In this document: positions 23,500 through 34,815 of the stretch, in pieces
Numbering within the stretch: position 1 is the first letter of the stretch
Layout: the number at the start of each line of letters is the position of its first letter
From: Siphonodentalium dalli
Taxonomy: Eukaryota > Mollusca > Scaphopoda > Gadilida > Siphonodentaliidae
Assembly: GCA_032622095.1 (NCBI GenBank)
Contig: CP136064.1
Span: forward strand, 264,287,863 to 264,351,862
Reading direction: 5' to 3'
Length of the DNA: 64,000 nt
Notes under the pieces: generated by a model
Seen by the model: only the letters and a program-made list of their open reading frames with translations
The model's database searches: none
Told to the model about the DNA's origin: nothing
Position numbers and translations under genes: made by a program

Positions 23500-23860
23500 T
23501 TTTTTTTTTTAATTATTTTAAAAAAAAAACAATTTTATTATTTTTTGTTGTTATTTATTTATTTATTTTATGTTAAATTGAGCAAGGAATTAAAACTTTT
23601 TTTTTTTAAAGAGTGAATATTTTTTCGAAAAAGGGTCATAAATCAGTTAAAAATAGTCTGATCAAACCCATATTCGAACTCGATCTGTCTTTTGTGCTGA
23701 GAAATTCATTATAAAAATTTGGTTCCGATCAGATAGAAAATGTTCGAGTTATTGCACCATGGGTAAAGTGTCTACAAACAGACAGGCGGACGGACTAACG
23801 ACGAGTGGTCAATCCGGACGTTGACACTATGTTTACCATACTATGGTATGGGTAAACATA
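23500..23860 (+). repeat. Family K dispersed repeat (copy 2)
   Basis: It matches 10880-11220, including GAGTTATTGCACCATG, GACGAGTGGTCAATCCGGAC and the terminal palindrome TACCATACTATGGTA. Confidence 0.75.
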
Positions 23861-24043
23861 AAAAGATACATGGCCATTTATAATATAAATAAGAATTTGA
23901 TCATGGCCACGAACAACAGGAAGTATCCAAGTACATGTATGTACCCGTCATTTTTGACGGGCAATCACCTATATTATGCTATCACATATAGGTTAGAAAC
24001 AACGTGGCTTCATACACTCATTGGCGGTGATGGGAAGACAGTC

Positions 24044-24208
24044 ATATAAGGATTAACTGTCATGTGGACTGTTTTTATGGAGATGTAACCGTGAGGTAAG
24101 TGGACATAACTTGTGTAAAACCCGAAGGGTTTTACATACAAGTTATGTCCACTTACCTCACCGTTACATCTCCATAAAAATAGTCCACATGACAGTTAAT
24201 CCTTATAT
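24044..24208. repeat. Near-perfect 165-bp palindrome
   Basis: Arms of about 80 bp begin ATATAAGGATTAACTGTCAT and meet at ACCCGAAGGGT. Only about three differences separate the arms. No second copy was found in the window and no target duplication is evident. Confidence 0.9.
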
Positions 24209-24783
24209 TTATATACATTTAGCGAAAAAGCCACTTTTGTAAATATATTTAAATCGAAAAGTGTATCGTGACAAGATCAGCCCAAAATACCCAATAGCAC
24301 CCTTGGCAAAAGTTAATAGGAACAATTTCTCTTCATGTTGAAACCCGATGATGTATTAAGTCAATCCTGCGCGAGTCAAAATGCGCCCAAAGCACTACGC
24401 GTTCGTCTTTCCAAACCTAATGACGTATCGATGGTGTTATTAGCTTGGTGTCATGAGGCGTTGCGCATTCACCGAGAAATAACTGCAACTAGCCACGTGG
24501 GCGCCGACCAATAAGAATGCTGGATTTAGTGATGACAACACTTAGTGTGTAAATATATTTAAATATATGACGCATAACAATATACACACGTTTCATTCGT
24601 GTCGTGTTATGTTCTGATCATGTCAATGTTGTTGTAAATACTATACTACCTTATCCTTCATATGTAAAAAATTGATACGCCAAAACATCCAAACTTTTGT
24701 TCCCTGTTGGTACCGATACGTCGGGATACAACAATTATTTATTTATTCCCATATAGTCCTATCATGTGTATGTTTATCACATG
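24209..24783. other. No recognised gene
   Basis: A locally GC-richer patch (24360-24510) contains a CCAAT pentamer (GACCAATAAG) and, downstream, a TATTTAAATATA run. It could be a promoter remnant, but no linked coding sequence was found. Confidence 0.35.
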
Positions 24784-24912
24784 TGTTAAACGGACATGGC
24801 TCATTCGAGATAATTATGTTGATAAATACAGGTCATATTGATATACCGGTTCCATATAATCTGTAAAATACTTGCCAACGTCACAGCTATTTTCCAGCTG
24901 GTTTTCCTGTTT
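24784..24912 (+). repeat. Family D repeat, left part
   Basis: It begins GTTAAACGGACATGGCTCAT, the same left phrase as the copy at 39419, and has the ACCGGTTCCATATAATCTG and AAATACTTGCCAACGTCACAGC blocks of this family. Confidence 0.65.
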
Positions 24913-24924
24913 TAGCACACAAAT

Positions 24925-25260
24925 GAATATGTGTGTATATGTGTGTATATGTGTGTATATGTGGTTAATTCTTGTTACATTGCCTTATAATAGATGTTAC
25001 ATTTGTTAATTTTAATTTATTTATTAGAAATCTCAGGGAACAAATTGACAAAATATATTCCCAGACCTAATTTAAACCGCATGGTTACATTCTTGTTACT
25101 TTACCTTACAATTAGATGTTACATTTGTTGCTTTTAATTTATTTCTTATATCTCTTCTCAGGGTACACTGGATACAGTTTGACCCATGGCCATACATGGT
25201 GCATTTGGTTATTTCTGGTTACTGTTTGTGTTACATTTGTTGCATTTATTTTTCCGACGA
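24925..25260. repeat. ATATGTGTGT triplet and ~123-bp tandem duplication
   Basis: Three ATATGTGTGT units (24925-24962) are followed by two copies of a segment with ATTCTTGTTAC, TAGATGTTACATTTGTT, TTTTAATTTATTT and TCTCAGGG at 24967-25045 and 25090-25165. A third, decayed copy of part of it follows at about 25216-25250. Confidence 0.7.
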
Positions 25261-25492
25261 TTTGTGGTGTACAAATATTAAACATAATTATATACATTTC
25301 GTCTTCTGTTGTCAATATACGATCATTTATATGCCACCAAAAACTATAACCGGGGACGTGGCTAGAGGATCTTTGTTGGGGCGTGATCACATTAGAATTT
25401 TCAACTGCAGTCGTCGTTTGAAGATCAAAAATCTTCAATTGCACCTCCTTTGATAAATTGATTTGGAATCTCACAACTGGTACCTCAAACAA
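25139..25492 (-). CDS. Hypothetical 117-codon frame, weakly supported
   Basis: The minus frame starts at MFEVPVVRFQINLSKE and ends in EKRYKK. It has a plausible amino-acid mix with a WW pair (YSFWWHIND), but no domain I recognise. Its last third (KINATNVTQTVTRNN) overlaps a ~123-bp tandem repeat, which argues against an ordinary gene. It could be one exon, or a chance frame. No known relatives are claimed. Confidence 0.15.
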   Translation of the reverse strand: MFEVPVVRFQINLSKEVQLKIFDLQTTTAVENSNVITPQQRSSSHVPGYSFWWHINDRILTTEDEMYIIMFNICTPQIVGKINATNVTQTVTRNNQMHHVWPWVKLYPVYPEKRYKK

Positions 25493-26416
25493 ACTTTCTA
25501 ATACAATACAATGCAGCTATGTGTTTGGATAATTTCCAACTGATTGTCATCTCAGTTTAAGGCTTAACCAAAGCACTCCAATATGGACTCCGGTTCAACA
25601 GTGTTCAAATTTAGGTAATATTTTAAATAGAGAACAAAATGGCACACAAACTTCACATGAGAAGCTAAAAACAACTATACATATTTTATATATAGTAAAT
25701 AACACTTTACCTGTGACAGAAAAATTGGAAATATGTGATACTTTCTTCCGAACTGAAATCTGACTTTGTGCACACTTACAGGGTCTGTGGTTGAGAAATT
25801 TCCACAAACAAAACTGAATCCTGGTTGGGGAGTTCTCTTTCAAGAATGCTTTGTTGAGAAATCCATATAATTATTACAGCACAAAACATGATTTAATTCT
25901 CACGTTTTTGAAGCAAGTGATCAAATTTTGAAATGACACAACCAGATATCACACAGAAGTATTTGGCAATGACTGTATCCATTGTAAACTTGCTGGTGGG
26001 AATTCATTGAGTAATCTCTTGATTAATCCTGATTGGGATTTAGACGAGGCTGGCCATGTTAAAATATGAGCTGTCTTCCTGAGGGAATCTGACCTTGCAC
26101 AATTACAGTCACAGTCAAATCCAGCTGTTTGCTTTCTGGTGAGGTTGAGCCACAACACATGCCCTGGATTTCTCAACAAAGGGTTTCTTATGGAGTTCTC
26201 CTAAATCCTGATGTACTTTCTTTTATGAAAATTAGCTGACATTAAATTTGGGGAAAATTATTACTTTGAACCAGATTAGTCTCCATTTATATTTGATCAC
26301 ATTACCGGAGTGTTTCACATCCCTCCTCATATAGAACCAGACAACTCGACCGGGGTGATCCGAGCTATCATCTCTTATTAGGCCCAAATATGAGTCATGA
26401 CGATTTGGTGGATAGA
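25493..26416. other. No recognised feature
   Basis: A phrase TTTGTTGAGAAATCC at about 25850 recurs inverted near 26165, hinting at a decayed inverted-repeat element. A segment near 26281-26325 (GATCACATTACCGGAGTGTT) resembles 54841-54890. Confidence 0.35.
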
Positions 26417-26690
26417 TTAACCCTTTACCCAACAGAAGGGCCCTGTGCCAATGCATTCTCTTATATATGCGAGTCGACCATAGGTCGCCTCGCATATATA
26501 AGAGAATGCATTGGCTTAACACATTACTCATTATAAAATTGTTAAAGAATGTAAGAAAAAATTGTAAAAAGTGTTAAAAACAGATTTTTTTTTAGGCCAA
26601 TGCATTCTCTTATATATGCGAGGCGACCTATGGTCGACTCGCATATATAAGAGAATGCATTGGCACAGGGCATAACTGTAACTATCACAA
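26417..26690 (-). mobile_element. Family A element, truncated (A4)
   Basis: The TTAACCCTTTACCCAACA end, both hairpins (26448-26514 and 26597-26663) and the start of the CATAACTGTAACTATCACAA segment are present. The rest of the long arm and the other terminus are missing after about 26690. Confidence 0.85.
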
Positions 26691-26740
26691 CGAGTGTGGT
26701 TGGTATGTGCTATATATTTTGTAATCTGCTACCAGTATAG

Positions 26741-27668
26741 TGTTGTTAAGGACTTTGCTAACCCAATTTTTCCCAAATTTAATGGAGTCCAAAATGAAGG
26801 TTTATTTTCACTTTTATTAGTAATCACAGTAATCAAACTCATGGATGCAACATTTGAAGAGTATAATTCATGGTAGATTATGTTAGAAATTCAAAATGTG
26901 AAATTTGTAGAAGTTTTTAAACATATCTAAGAAAAAGATATGAGTATGTGTACTGAACACTGTGAAGAATGATGAACACTAAAGATATACTCACATTTCT
27001 TCAGTTTTATTAAGACTTTTGGCTTGGAATCAGTTGTTTACAAATGGTAGACTTCATTGCTCTGAAACGCTATTTGGGAACTGAATTTGATGGGTCAAGT
27101 TAATGTTCACTCAAGCCAGCTGGGATTATGACCAGCAGGTGCTGAACCATGAGAATATTATATCCTATTCAGGCTGATTGGTGACCTAGTTTCTGGGCTA
27201 TGAGGTACCACAAGATTGGGGATTACACAGTTCTTTTGTCAAGAGATTCACAACACACCACTGTCCACAGATATTAACACTTAACTGTCACATTTCTACA
27301 AGCGAAGTCAGGCAAGTTTCTAAATTATTTGTAAATAATTGGTTCTTAGTAATTTTATCAAAGAATGCTTGATAAATATAAATATTATTTTATTGTTCAT
27401 CATTCTTCACAGTGTTCAGTACACATTGCCATATTTTATTCTTTGATATGGACTTTGTGTTTATTGATTTTGGGTTCGAAAAAATAGATTTTAAAAACCT
27501 CTATAATTTTCACATTTAGAATTTCTAACATATTCCACCATGAATTATACTCTTAAAATGTTGCATTCATGGGGTTGGTTACTGTGATTGCTAACAAAAG
27601 TGAACAGAAACCTTTATTTTGACTCCATCAAATTTGGGGAAAATTGGGTTAGCAAAGTCCTTAACTAC
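26741..27668. mobile_element. Large inverted-repeat element, ~930 bp
   Basis: The left arm (about 26745-26986) and the right arm (about 27395-27668) are inverted copies. Both begin with GTTAAGGACTTTGCTAACCC at the outer end and share GTATAATTCATGGT, ATGTTAGAAATTC and GTGTACTGAACACTGTGAAG. The loop of about 400 bp has no coding signal. It is a non-autonomous DNA element of unknown superfamily. Confidence 0.8.
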
Positions 27669-27855
27669 ATATGATACATTTATTGTTTTCTTTGAATTAT
27701 ATGACGTTTTTGATACTTTTCTACCAATTAAAATAATTTATAAACATATCCATGGAGGCCATATTGAGCTGAACCTTAAATTACACTCAACTTCTACTGA
27801 ATGTACAGTTATATATTGGTCTACAAAGATATGCCTCAAAATGTGGTGCTGGATA

Positions 27856-27940
27856 TTTGCAGAATGAAGCACACAAAGGGTGAACTTATTGACGCTACCT
27901 GTCACTAAATTCACCCTCTGGGAACCTCATTCTGCATGTC
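27856..27940. repeat. Family E single hairpin, decayed
   Basis: The arms TTTGCAGAATGAAGCACAC and CCTCTGGGAACCTCATTCTG of the family E hairpin remain, with a shortened centre. Another fragment of the same arm lies at 28010-28060. Confidence 0.7.
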
Positions 27941-28091
27941 CTCAATTCATATGGGAGACCTAGACTCAGTGTCGTTATAAACTTTTAATATGATGAGATG
28001 ATGCCTAATTAGAATGAGGTCCACAGAAGGTGAATTCTGCAAATATCCGGCACCATATTGTGAGGCCTGTACACAGGGTATATTTTTACAC

Positions 28092-28619
28092 TTAAAGGCA
28101 CGGGCGGCGTTCGTTGCAGAAATATTCATATTTGTCCAAATCGCCATCAACGGAAGGAATATTAAAATATGTATAGTTTTGTTCATATGCCAAACATAAT
28201 CAGCGCGTAAATAGTATATTGTCGTCAAGACGTACGATGGTGTACGTAAACAAGAACCTTCTTGTGTTACAGAAGTTTTGCTTCTGTTTACATAACACAG
28301 CGCAATTCTATTGGTTAATGACACACAAATGATATAAACGCTCTGTATTATTTCCCTATCAAGAAAACAGTAACAAATAACGCTCTTTATGTTTACCATA
28401 TCCGGATCTAAACAAAAGCCAGGTTCTGTAACGTTTTTTGCTTTTGTTTACATAACAAAGGAAAAACATTTGACAATAACATACTGTTTATGCCATATTT
28501 CTGATTGGTATAAGAACAAGGTATGTCTATATTTTACTATTCTTTCTGTTTATGGCGGTTTTTGGCGGAGCCGAATATTTTAACAGCATACCAACCGCCA
28601 ACGCCGCCCGTATCTTTAA
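28092..28619 (+). mobile_element. Family C element, diverged subfamily (C4)
   Basis: It has TTAA boundaries, starts TTAAAGGCACGGGCGGCG and ends GCCGCCCGTATCTTTAA, giving better inverted ends than C1. The interior follows the family C order (ATATTCATATTTGTCCAAAT, GTGTTACAGAAG, ATAAACGCTCTGTATT, AACGCTCTTTATGTTTACC, TATGGCGGTTTTTGGCGG). Confidence 0.75.
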
Positions 28620-29758
28620 TATTGGCTGGATACGTGAACAAGCTCAAACGATTTATGTCTGAAATTTACAACTCTATATTAATTCAGGCATAAACGTTCC
28701 AGGTACGTGTCGATTACAGGCCTAACCTGTTCAATTAAAATACATAGACTTCTCAATGTTATTAGTTCAGATAACAGTTCAGATAACATACAAATACCTT
28801 TTACAGTTGTATTGGATTTCAAATCTGTGCTAGAGGTAATCAATTACGTTTTGGTAAAATTATCACCCCTTCTACCAAACCCCTGTTCGGTTCAAGAATA
28901 AGTGGGACGTATATATATTTCACCGCACCCAGAAATGGCGGCTTCATAACTCTACCAAAGGTTACAGGACACCAATTATTCTCCATAGGCGACAGTGTTA
29001 ATGTCCTGGGCTATGATCGATTCCTTGTGAATTAAGGAACTTTCTAACCTAGTCAATTTTGAAGAATGGCTCTTCGGACCCAATTTGACCCAAAAAAATT
29101 AATAGGTCCGTGTGCCTTTTCCGTCTTTAAATGTACAGCTTTTGATACTGCCCTAATTCCGCAGAAAAAAATCATCATCAAATTTTAAAACATACCCCCA
29201 TGAAATGCCAGATTAATTATTTCACCCACTCTGGATCAATATTCATCTAGGTCTAATATTTCCATGGTGGCTTTGAATTTTTCTTGTTTTTGCATTAATT
29301 TTATCCCAAGCATAATCAACCATTCAGCTGCGATATGTGATTTTATGCTGACTTGAGTGTGGGTGACAGCACACCAAGGGGGGGGGGGTAATTTTTTATA
29401 ATTGGTGTACTATAACCCAAACTAGCAAAAAGCCATGAACAGAGGCAACGATCTCGAAAACAGATATAATTATATGTGTCCTCTAATTTACTCCAAGGCG
29501 TGTCCAAATGAAATTAAATCATTTGTTTCACAAGAACGACGTCAACTTGCGAAGTGGCAACATTCGGTTGAATCCACATTACAGTTTCCGGTTTTCGTGC
29601 ATTCAAAACAAAACCTAAATACTGCGCGTTTTGGTTTACTGAACTTTATTTCAGCATATTCTTGTGACGATTATGTTTCTCTCAAACTGTTTATCGGTAA
29701 TTTGATTATCATACATTATATTTGTTCTCAGTAAAAACGAGTTGTATATGTGACCCGC
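28620..29758. other. No recognised gene
   Basis: A G11 run lies at 29378-29388. The 99-codon frame at 29435-29734 has no known motif. Confidence 0.4.
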
Positions 29759-30209
29759 CATATCAAATCCAGTCGTAAGTTGGGATTTTTTTTACCCTGT
29801 GCCAATGCATTCTCTTATATATGCGAGTCGACCATAGGTCGCCTCGTATATACAAGAGAATGCATTGGCCTAACAATTTTTTACAATTTTAATATTTTTT
29901 TCTTGTATTCTTTAACAATTTTATAATTTCACCCATACAGAGCCCCAGACAAACATGAGCAGACGACACTCTTCTATATGCTTCTATGTATGTGTGGGGC
30001 TCCCTGCAGGGTAATGGATGTTTTTTTTATTTTATGTCCTAAAAATTGTAAGAAACATTTATTTAAAAAAAATGATAAAAAATTGTTAGGCCAATGCATT
30101 CTCTTATATATGCGAGGCGACCTATGGTCGACTCGCATATATAAGAGAATGCATTGGCACAGGGTAAAAAAATCCCGACTTACGACTGGATTTGATATGG
30201 CGGGTCACA
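29759..30209 (+). mobile_element. Family B double-hairpin element (B2)
   Basis: It is nearly identical to B1 with both hairpins. The first hairpin has two changes in its right arm (CTCGTATATACAAGAGA). TA flanks both ends, compatible with a TA target duplication. Confidence 0.85.
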
Positions 30210-30266
30210 TACGGCTATGTAGTATGCATGCTATAAGTTAAGTTCGAATTGTTCGGTGAAATATAA

Positions 30267-30414
30267 TAAATATAGCATGTCTTGTCGTTGACTCCGCGAT
30301 TATAAGTTCCAGTGGGGTGGGTATAGTTCACTCCGCTTCGAGTCGTGAACTATACCCACCCCATTGGGCACTATTATACCCGCGTAGTCAACTTCAAGCC
30401 ATGCTCTATTTATT
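30267..30414. repeat. 148-bp palindrome
   Basis: The arms include AATAAATATAGCATG, TTGACTCCGCG and GGGGTGGGTATAGTTCAC, matched by their complements up to CTCTATTTATT. The centre has a CTCCGCTTCGAGTC loop. It is not related in sequence to the other palindromes in the window. Confidence 0.8.
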
Positions 30415-31046
30415 AAAATATTTAAGCACGGACTGCATGGGTTTAATCATTAAAGCGAAAATACATTTCAAGTCTTAAATTACCTCAGTAATTGCACATT
30501 ATCTGGAACAAAATAGTCTGACTTCAGTTGAGTCCTTTTCAACAATATATATAGTCCGTGTATAACTATTTGTTATACCCCCACAACTTCGTTGGAATCA
30601 GCTTGTCCGTCCGTGGTCCGCCGTCCGTCATCCGTGGACACAAATTTGTCAGGAGTTTTTCTCAGTCGTTTTTTTTATCATTTCCGTGAAACTTGGCACA
30701 GACATCAATCACAATGGCAACCTCTGCACCTCTGTCAATAGGTTTAGGATTAGGGTTGAGGGTTATGGTTGTGCACCAAGGAATCTGTTATTTTATTATT
30801 TTAACTAAATGTTTACTGACGGGGGGGGGGTATCCTTAGGTCCCATTGCGACAGTCACACCTGTAGTTGTATTTGTCGACCAACTCATTTTTGAGCATTG
30901 AAGTGTGTGTCCCGCTTCATATATATCACATAAAATTGACCAATGAATCTCAGTTAATTCGATATATCTTAAATATATTTTATTCAATGATATTTTAGCA
31001 GTAATTTCAAAAATACATGTATTAATAGAAGACAGAAGACATTACG
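30415..31046. other. No recognised gene
   Basis: A TCCGTCCGTGG-rich patch near 30600 and a G10 run at 30821-30830 are the only notable items. Confidence 0.4.
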
Positions 31047-31048
31047 TG

Positions 31049-31162
31049 TATACAGTACGTAAAGTGTGTGCGATAAGCAAAACACTCAACATCGGGGGAC
31101 TCCACAGCTAAGCCCACGGTGTTGAGTGTTTTGCCTACCGCACACTCTTTGTGTACTGTATA
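31049..31162. repeat. 114-bp palindrome
   Basis: The arms carry TATACAGTACGTAAAGTGTG and GCAAAACACTCAACA with their complements on the right, about 85-90% paired, around a GC-richer loop. Confidence 0.8.
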
Positions 31163-31546
31163 TGTGCAACAAACCACTGCTTGTGTCACGCATTCTTTAT
31201 AAATCAAAGACTCTTAGGTTACGTTCGGACACCTGGCAACTATTCATGCAATTTGTCCTGGATGTGTACATATTGCACATTTCCAGCGACACACTTATTG
31301 GAATTGTTTGTACCTGTACAAAAATCTATAAACCATTAATTAGTACAAGGGCCAGCTTAGAATAACTATAAAACAAACCAACGAACTATTTCGCTTTAAG
31401 TTGCACTCCGGTGTTTGCACGTCATGAATGCTAATTAGTTTGCTGCTCCTAATAAATGCAAGGGCGTCATCAAAATAACGAATGTAAAACTGAGGAAAAT
31501 GACAGAGTTACTTCGCAAAAGGCAAGTTTTGCGCGATGGGTAAATA

Positions 31547-31694
31547 AAATATGTAGCTAATGTTGTCGTTTAAACTGTTTATGTCCCGCTCGTGGGATTT
31601 GGCATCTATTGGACTCTGCAGAGTCTCGCCCAATAGAGGCTCAGATCTCCCTCATGGACATAAACAGTTTAAGCGACGACACTAGCTACACATT
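31547..31694. repeat. 148-bp palindrome
   Basis: The outer arms (TGTAGCTAATGTTGTCG and TTTAAACTGTTTATGTCC) pair with the right side. The centre pairs less well around CTCTGCAGAGTCTCG. Confidence 0.75.
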
Positions 31695-32147
31695 CTATAT
31701 ATATATTCGGGATTCCAGACCTCCAGTTACAACAACAACATTAACAATTAATTTTACACAGTTTTCTGCGTTAAGCATAAATAAAGGGTTAAATTTCGTT
31801 TCATAAACATGTTTCCGTTCATATGATACCAGCCTATATTGACCATATGATACCAGCCTATATTGACCGAATTGCCGGAAATTTTGCCAGTGTGTGACGT
31901 ATATAGCCTTATCTCAATCTATTTAGATTAGAGCAGAGTCCTTCTAAATGTTATATTTATTGACTTATAATTTAATTAATAATTACCAATTATTTAATAT
32001 TTTAGTATATAATATTCTTATATGTACAGAATAATATTATGTAAGTGGTAAATATTAATTAAAACTAAAATTAATTTTTATCACATAACATTTAGAATGG
32101 CTATATATGGATGATTAGAGTCGTGGGTTTATCAAGACTGTGACACG

Positions 32148-32270
32148 CGCTCATACGACCTCCTGGTATATATACTGTGAAATCTTCACGCTCATACGAC
32201 CTCCTGGTATATATGCTGTGATATCTTCACGCTCATACGACAATCTGGTATATATGCTGTGATATCGTCC
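32148..32270. repeat. ~41-bp tandem repeat, three units
   Basis: Units share CGCTCATACGACCTCCTGGT then ATATATGCTGTGATATCTTCA. The third unit differs around CAATCTGG. The repeat overlaps the 3' part of the exon-like segment on the minus strand and multiplies a possible splice donor (GTATGAG). Confidence 0.85.
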
Positions 32271-32479
32271 ATAAATTGAACTTCGCACAGATCTATCAAT
32301 TTGGTGTCTGACTCCAACGAAAAGTGTGGTGCGAATATCAAACGTCCAGTTAGCACTTCCATTCTTCAGATCCTCCCATATGTGCGGCAAGCAGACTCGG
32401 AACCGTATCGTATAATTGTCCTGCTTCTTTTTTTGGCAAGAATTTGAAGTTGGCAGATACTCTATCCGTGTTTTATTAC
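32151..32479 (-). CDS. Exon-like open segment, no start codon, unknown protein
   Basis: On the minus strand a polypyrimidine tract and AG (TCTTCTGATTTTTTCAG) are followed by a stop-free frame of about 109 codons, beginning NKTRIEYLPTSNSCQKKKQ. It contains FRVCLPHIWEDLKNG and two N-glycosylation sequons close together (NGS and NWT), which would suit an extracellular domain. The amino-acid mix and base composition of its first 200 bp look more coding-like than the surroundings. The frame then runs into a 41-bp tandem repeat that contains several GTATGAG sequences usable as donors. No homologous family is recognised and partner exons were not found, so it may be one exon of a gene or a relic. 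Confidence 0.35.
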
Positions 32480-33099
32480 CTGAAAAAATCAGAAGATATT
32501 AAAACTACATTTCCCTATTAATATAAAAATGTTGGTGTATTGTGTGGTTGTTTTCAAGCATAAGTGGCATTAAATTTGGTTTTCATTGTACAAAACCTTT
32601 CACAGCTCAAGCACGACTACCGTCTCTTTGGTTTAATAATATTTATTCCAACTCAGAATATAAATTACAATATAATATATTGGTAATTCATTTTACCATG
32701 TTCCTTGTGTATGGGAGTGGATTCGGCCGTAAGCCTATATAATGGCTTATATTTACCGTCTCCACAAGTGACCTTATCATCGTGTGGATATAATATAAAT
32801 ATAATATATTATAGAATGGGTTTTTAAGAGCAATACAGACACAGACATATATACAACATTTGTGTGTCACCTGTCGTGTCGGTCATCAGCTATCAGCTAT
32901 CAGCTAATCTTTGGATATTTACTTAATGTAATTATTATTGAGTAGTGCCATATAGTCTGCATATTTCAGCTCGAAAAGCGTTCTGTCATGATTATGAATT
33001 TCTGGACTGTTTTAAATATAAAAATATTTTCCTGAGACTATTTGAAAGTCTCTTTAAAAACCGACATTAATCTAACCAGATATAGAGGATCTCTAATGA
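32480..33099. other. No recognised feature
   Basis: AT-rich sequence. The 66- and 60-codon frames near 32542-32870 have no recognisable motif. Confidence 0.4.
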
Positions 33100-33219
33100 G
33101 TCGCAATTCTTTTCGAAAATTATTAACCGAGTGAACTAAATTCGATTCGAGCCGAGCTTTAGCAAAGCTCGAACCGAATTTAGTGGACGAGGTTAATACA
33201 TTTCGTATAGAATAGCGAC
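33100..33219. repeat. 120-bp palindrome
   Basis: The arms include GTCGCAATTC, ATTATTAACC and ACTAAATTCGATTCGAGC with matching complements on the right, around AGCTTTAGCAAAGCT. Confidence 0.8.
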
Positions 33220-33642
33220 GAATTTGATATCCATTTTATCACATAATCACATTTTAGCAAGGAAAAACTATCTCGAAACGGTTGCTGTTAAACAAAATTA
33301 ATATTGATTTCCGTATCACAACCAGTTAGGAAGTATTAGCACATTCAAGAAAAATTATAGTTCCATTTAACTGTGTCTTTTCATGTTGATAAAATTGTTC
33401 ACCCTTATCACCCATGTTTATATCAGTCAACACTAAATAATTCAACACAAATTGAATATCATAATTATATTATAATTAACATAACAATAACATTGATCGA
33501 CATCATTAAGCCAAGCTCTTATGTAACTGTACGTGCCGATAATACACGTGTGTCTTACTAAAACATATTAGGCCAGATACAGGGGCTAATTATGTGATAA
33601 AAGATTATCGGTTTTTAAATAGAATGGTACAACTATAGTCCA
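33220..33642. other. No recognised feature
   Basis: AT-rich, without coding signal. Confidence 0.4.
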
Positions 33643-34328
33643 ATGTACACACACTATAACATCTGCGATACCCTAATGTCGACACAAAGAGATTGTCCAA
33701 TGTACACACGGGGGGGGGGGGTTCCGGGCACGTATGCCGGGGTGGTTGGGTGGTCGTTGGGACCAACAAACAATTTTTTCCGCAACTAAATTTTTTTTTT
33801 CCCTGCAAGCCTTTTTGACTGTTTTTTGCAATGAGTTTGGCTTAAAACACCTTAGAATGTCAATATTAACATAAATGAAAAACATTCATGATGTTCATAC
33901 ACACAGTATAGCCTGTAGCCCATGCTAATGGATTGCATTTTTGAAATCCAAGATGGCCGTTGGTAGCCATGTTTATTTGGCCGAATGACCCCAAAATGAC
34001 TCGTTCCTATTTACACGTCAATGTTTAACATCCATGACAAATAGTATGTACATAAATTCATATACAGCTGTTTGCAGTGAATCCACCCCCCCCCCCCCCG
34101 CAAATCTCTGTTTAGTGTTAAAAGGGGTGGGTATCCAAAATGGTCGGGAAAAAACTGCCGAAAACGGAAAAATTTTTGGACGCGGGGGTGGGTGGGTCCA
34201 AACAAGGGTCGAAAGGAAAAAATCAGCATACGTGCCTAAAAAAAAATTCCGACCCCCCCCCCCCCCCCTTGATGTACACACAAATAACATCTGCAATACC
34301 CTAAAGTCTTCACAAAGAGATTGTCCAA
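33643..34328. mobile_element. Family G poly-G-capped element (33710-34268) with its duplicated flanks
   Basis: The element proper runs from a G12 run (33710-33721) to a C16 run (34253-34268). Inside the left cap is GGGCACGTATG, and inside the right cap is CATACGTGCC, so the caps extend into inverted repeats. The flanks 33643-33700 and 34272-34328 are about 57-bp direct copies (ATGTACACAC ... GATTGTCCAA), and the extra ATGTACACAC just before the left cap suggests insertion into a tandem repeat with a roughly 10-bp duplication. A second copy lies at 43832-44362. Confidence 0.7.
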
Positions 34329-34807
34329 ATTTCAGAATGTTAAAGTCTATGATGTATCCAGAACACTGATATCACATGTTCGTGCACAAGTTTTCTTTTA
34401 GTACCATCCCATTTTTCTGACTGTGTCATGCATATGTTGATAATGCTCATTAATCCTGGCTAATTGAAGGCAGCACTAATTAACAATTCCCTCCCATGAT
34501 ATATGACCCGAAGATGCATTAGTCGCTGAACACATTCACGCCGGTTGTTTACAGTTGCCTGTCGGGAAGTTGTACACATGATACGGGCATTTGTTTCGCG
34601 TCAAGATACTATTCCGGTTCCTGTGCACAGTTTTGCAATTATCGTCGACATTATCACTAACACCTTACAAACATGCAATCAACAGAGTGTAACCATAGAC
34701 ACCAATATAACACACCCAGATTATAGGTTACATTTGAGTCGGGTGCATTGGAATTAGTTTCTAAAATCAACTCAACATTATATACACCAAACCGTGGGCT
34801 GTACATG
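34329..34807. other. No recognised feature
   Basis: No gene or matched repeat. Confidence 0.4.
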
Positions 34808-34815
34808 ATCAATAT

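Noticed and set aside
24034-24050. Third copy of the ATAAGGATTAGACTG direct repeat
   Set aside because: Only ATATAAGGATTA is shared; the match ends there and the sequence belongs to the 165-bp palindrome.
33605-34369. Pro-rich and Gly-rich frames around the poly-C/poly-G runs, also at 44111-44494 and 56861-57205
   Set aside because: They are translations of homopolymer caps and interiors of family G elements.
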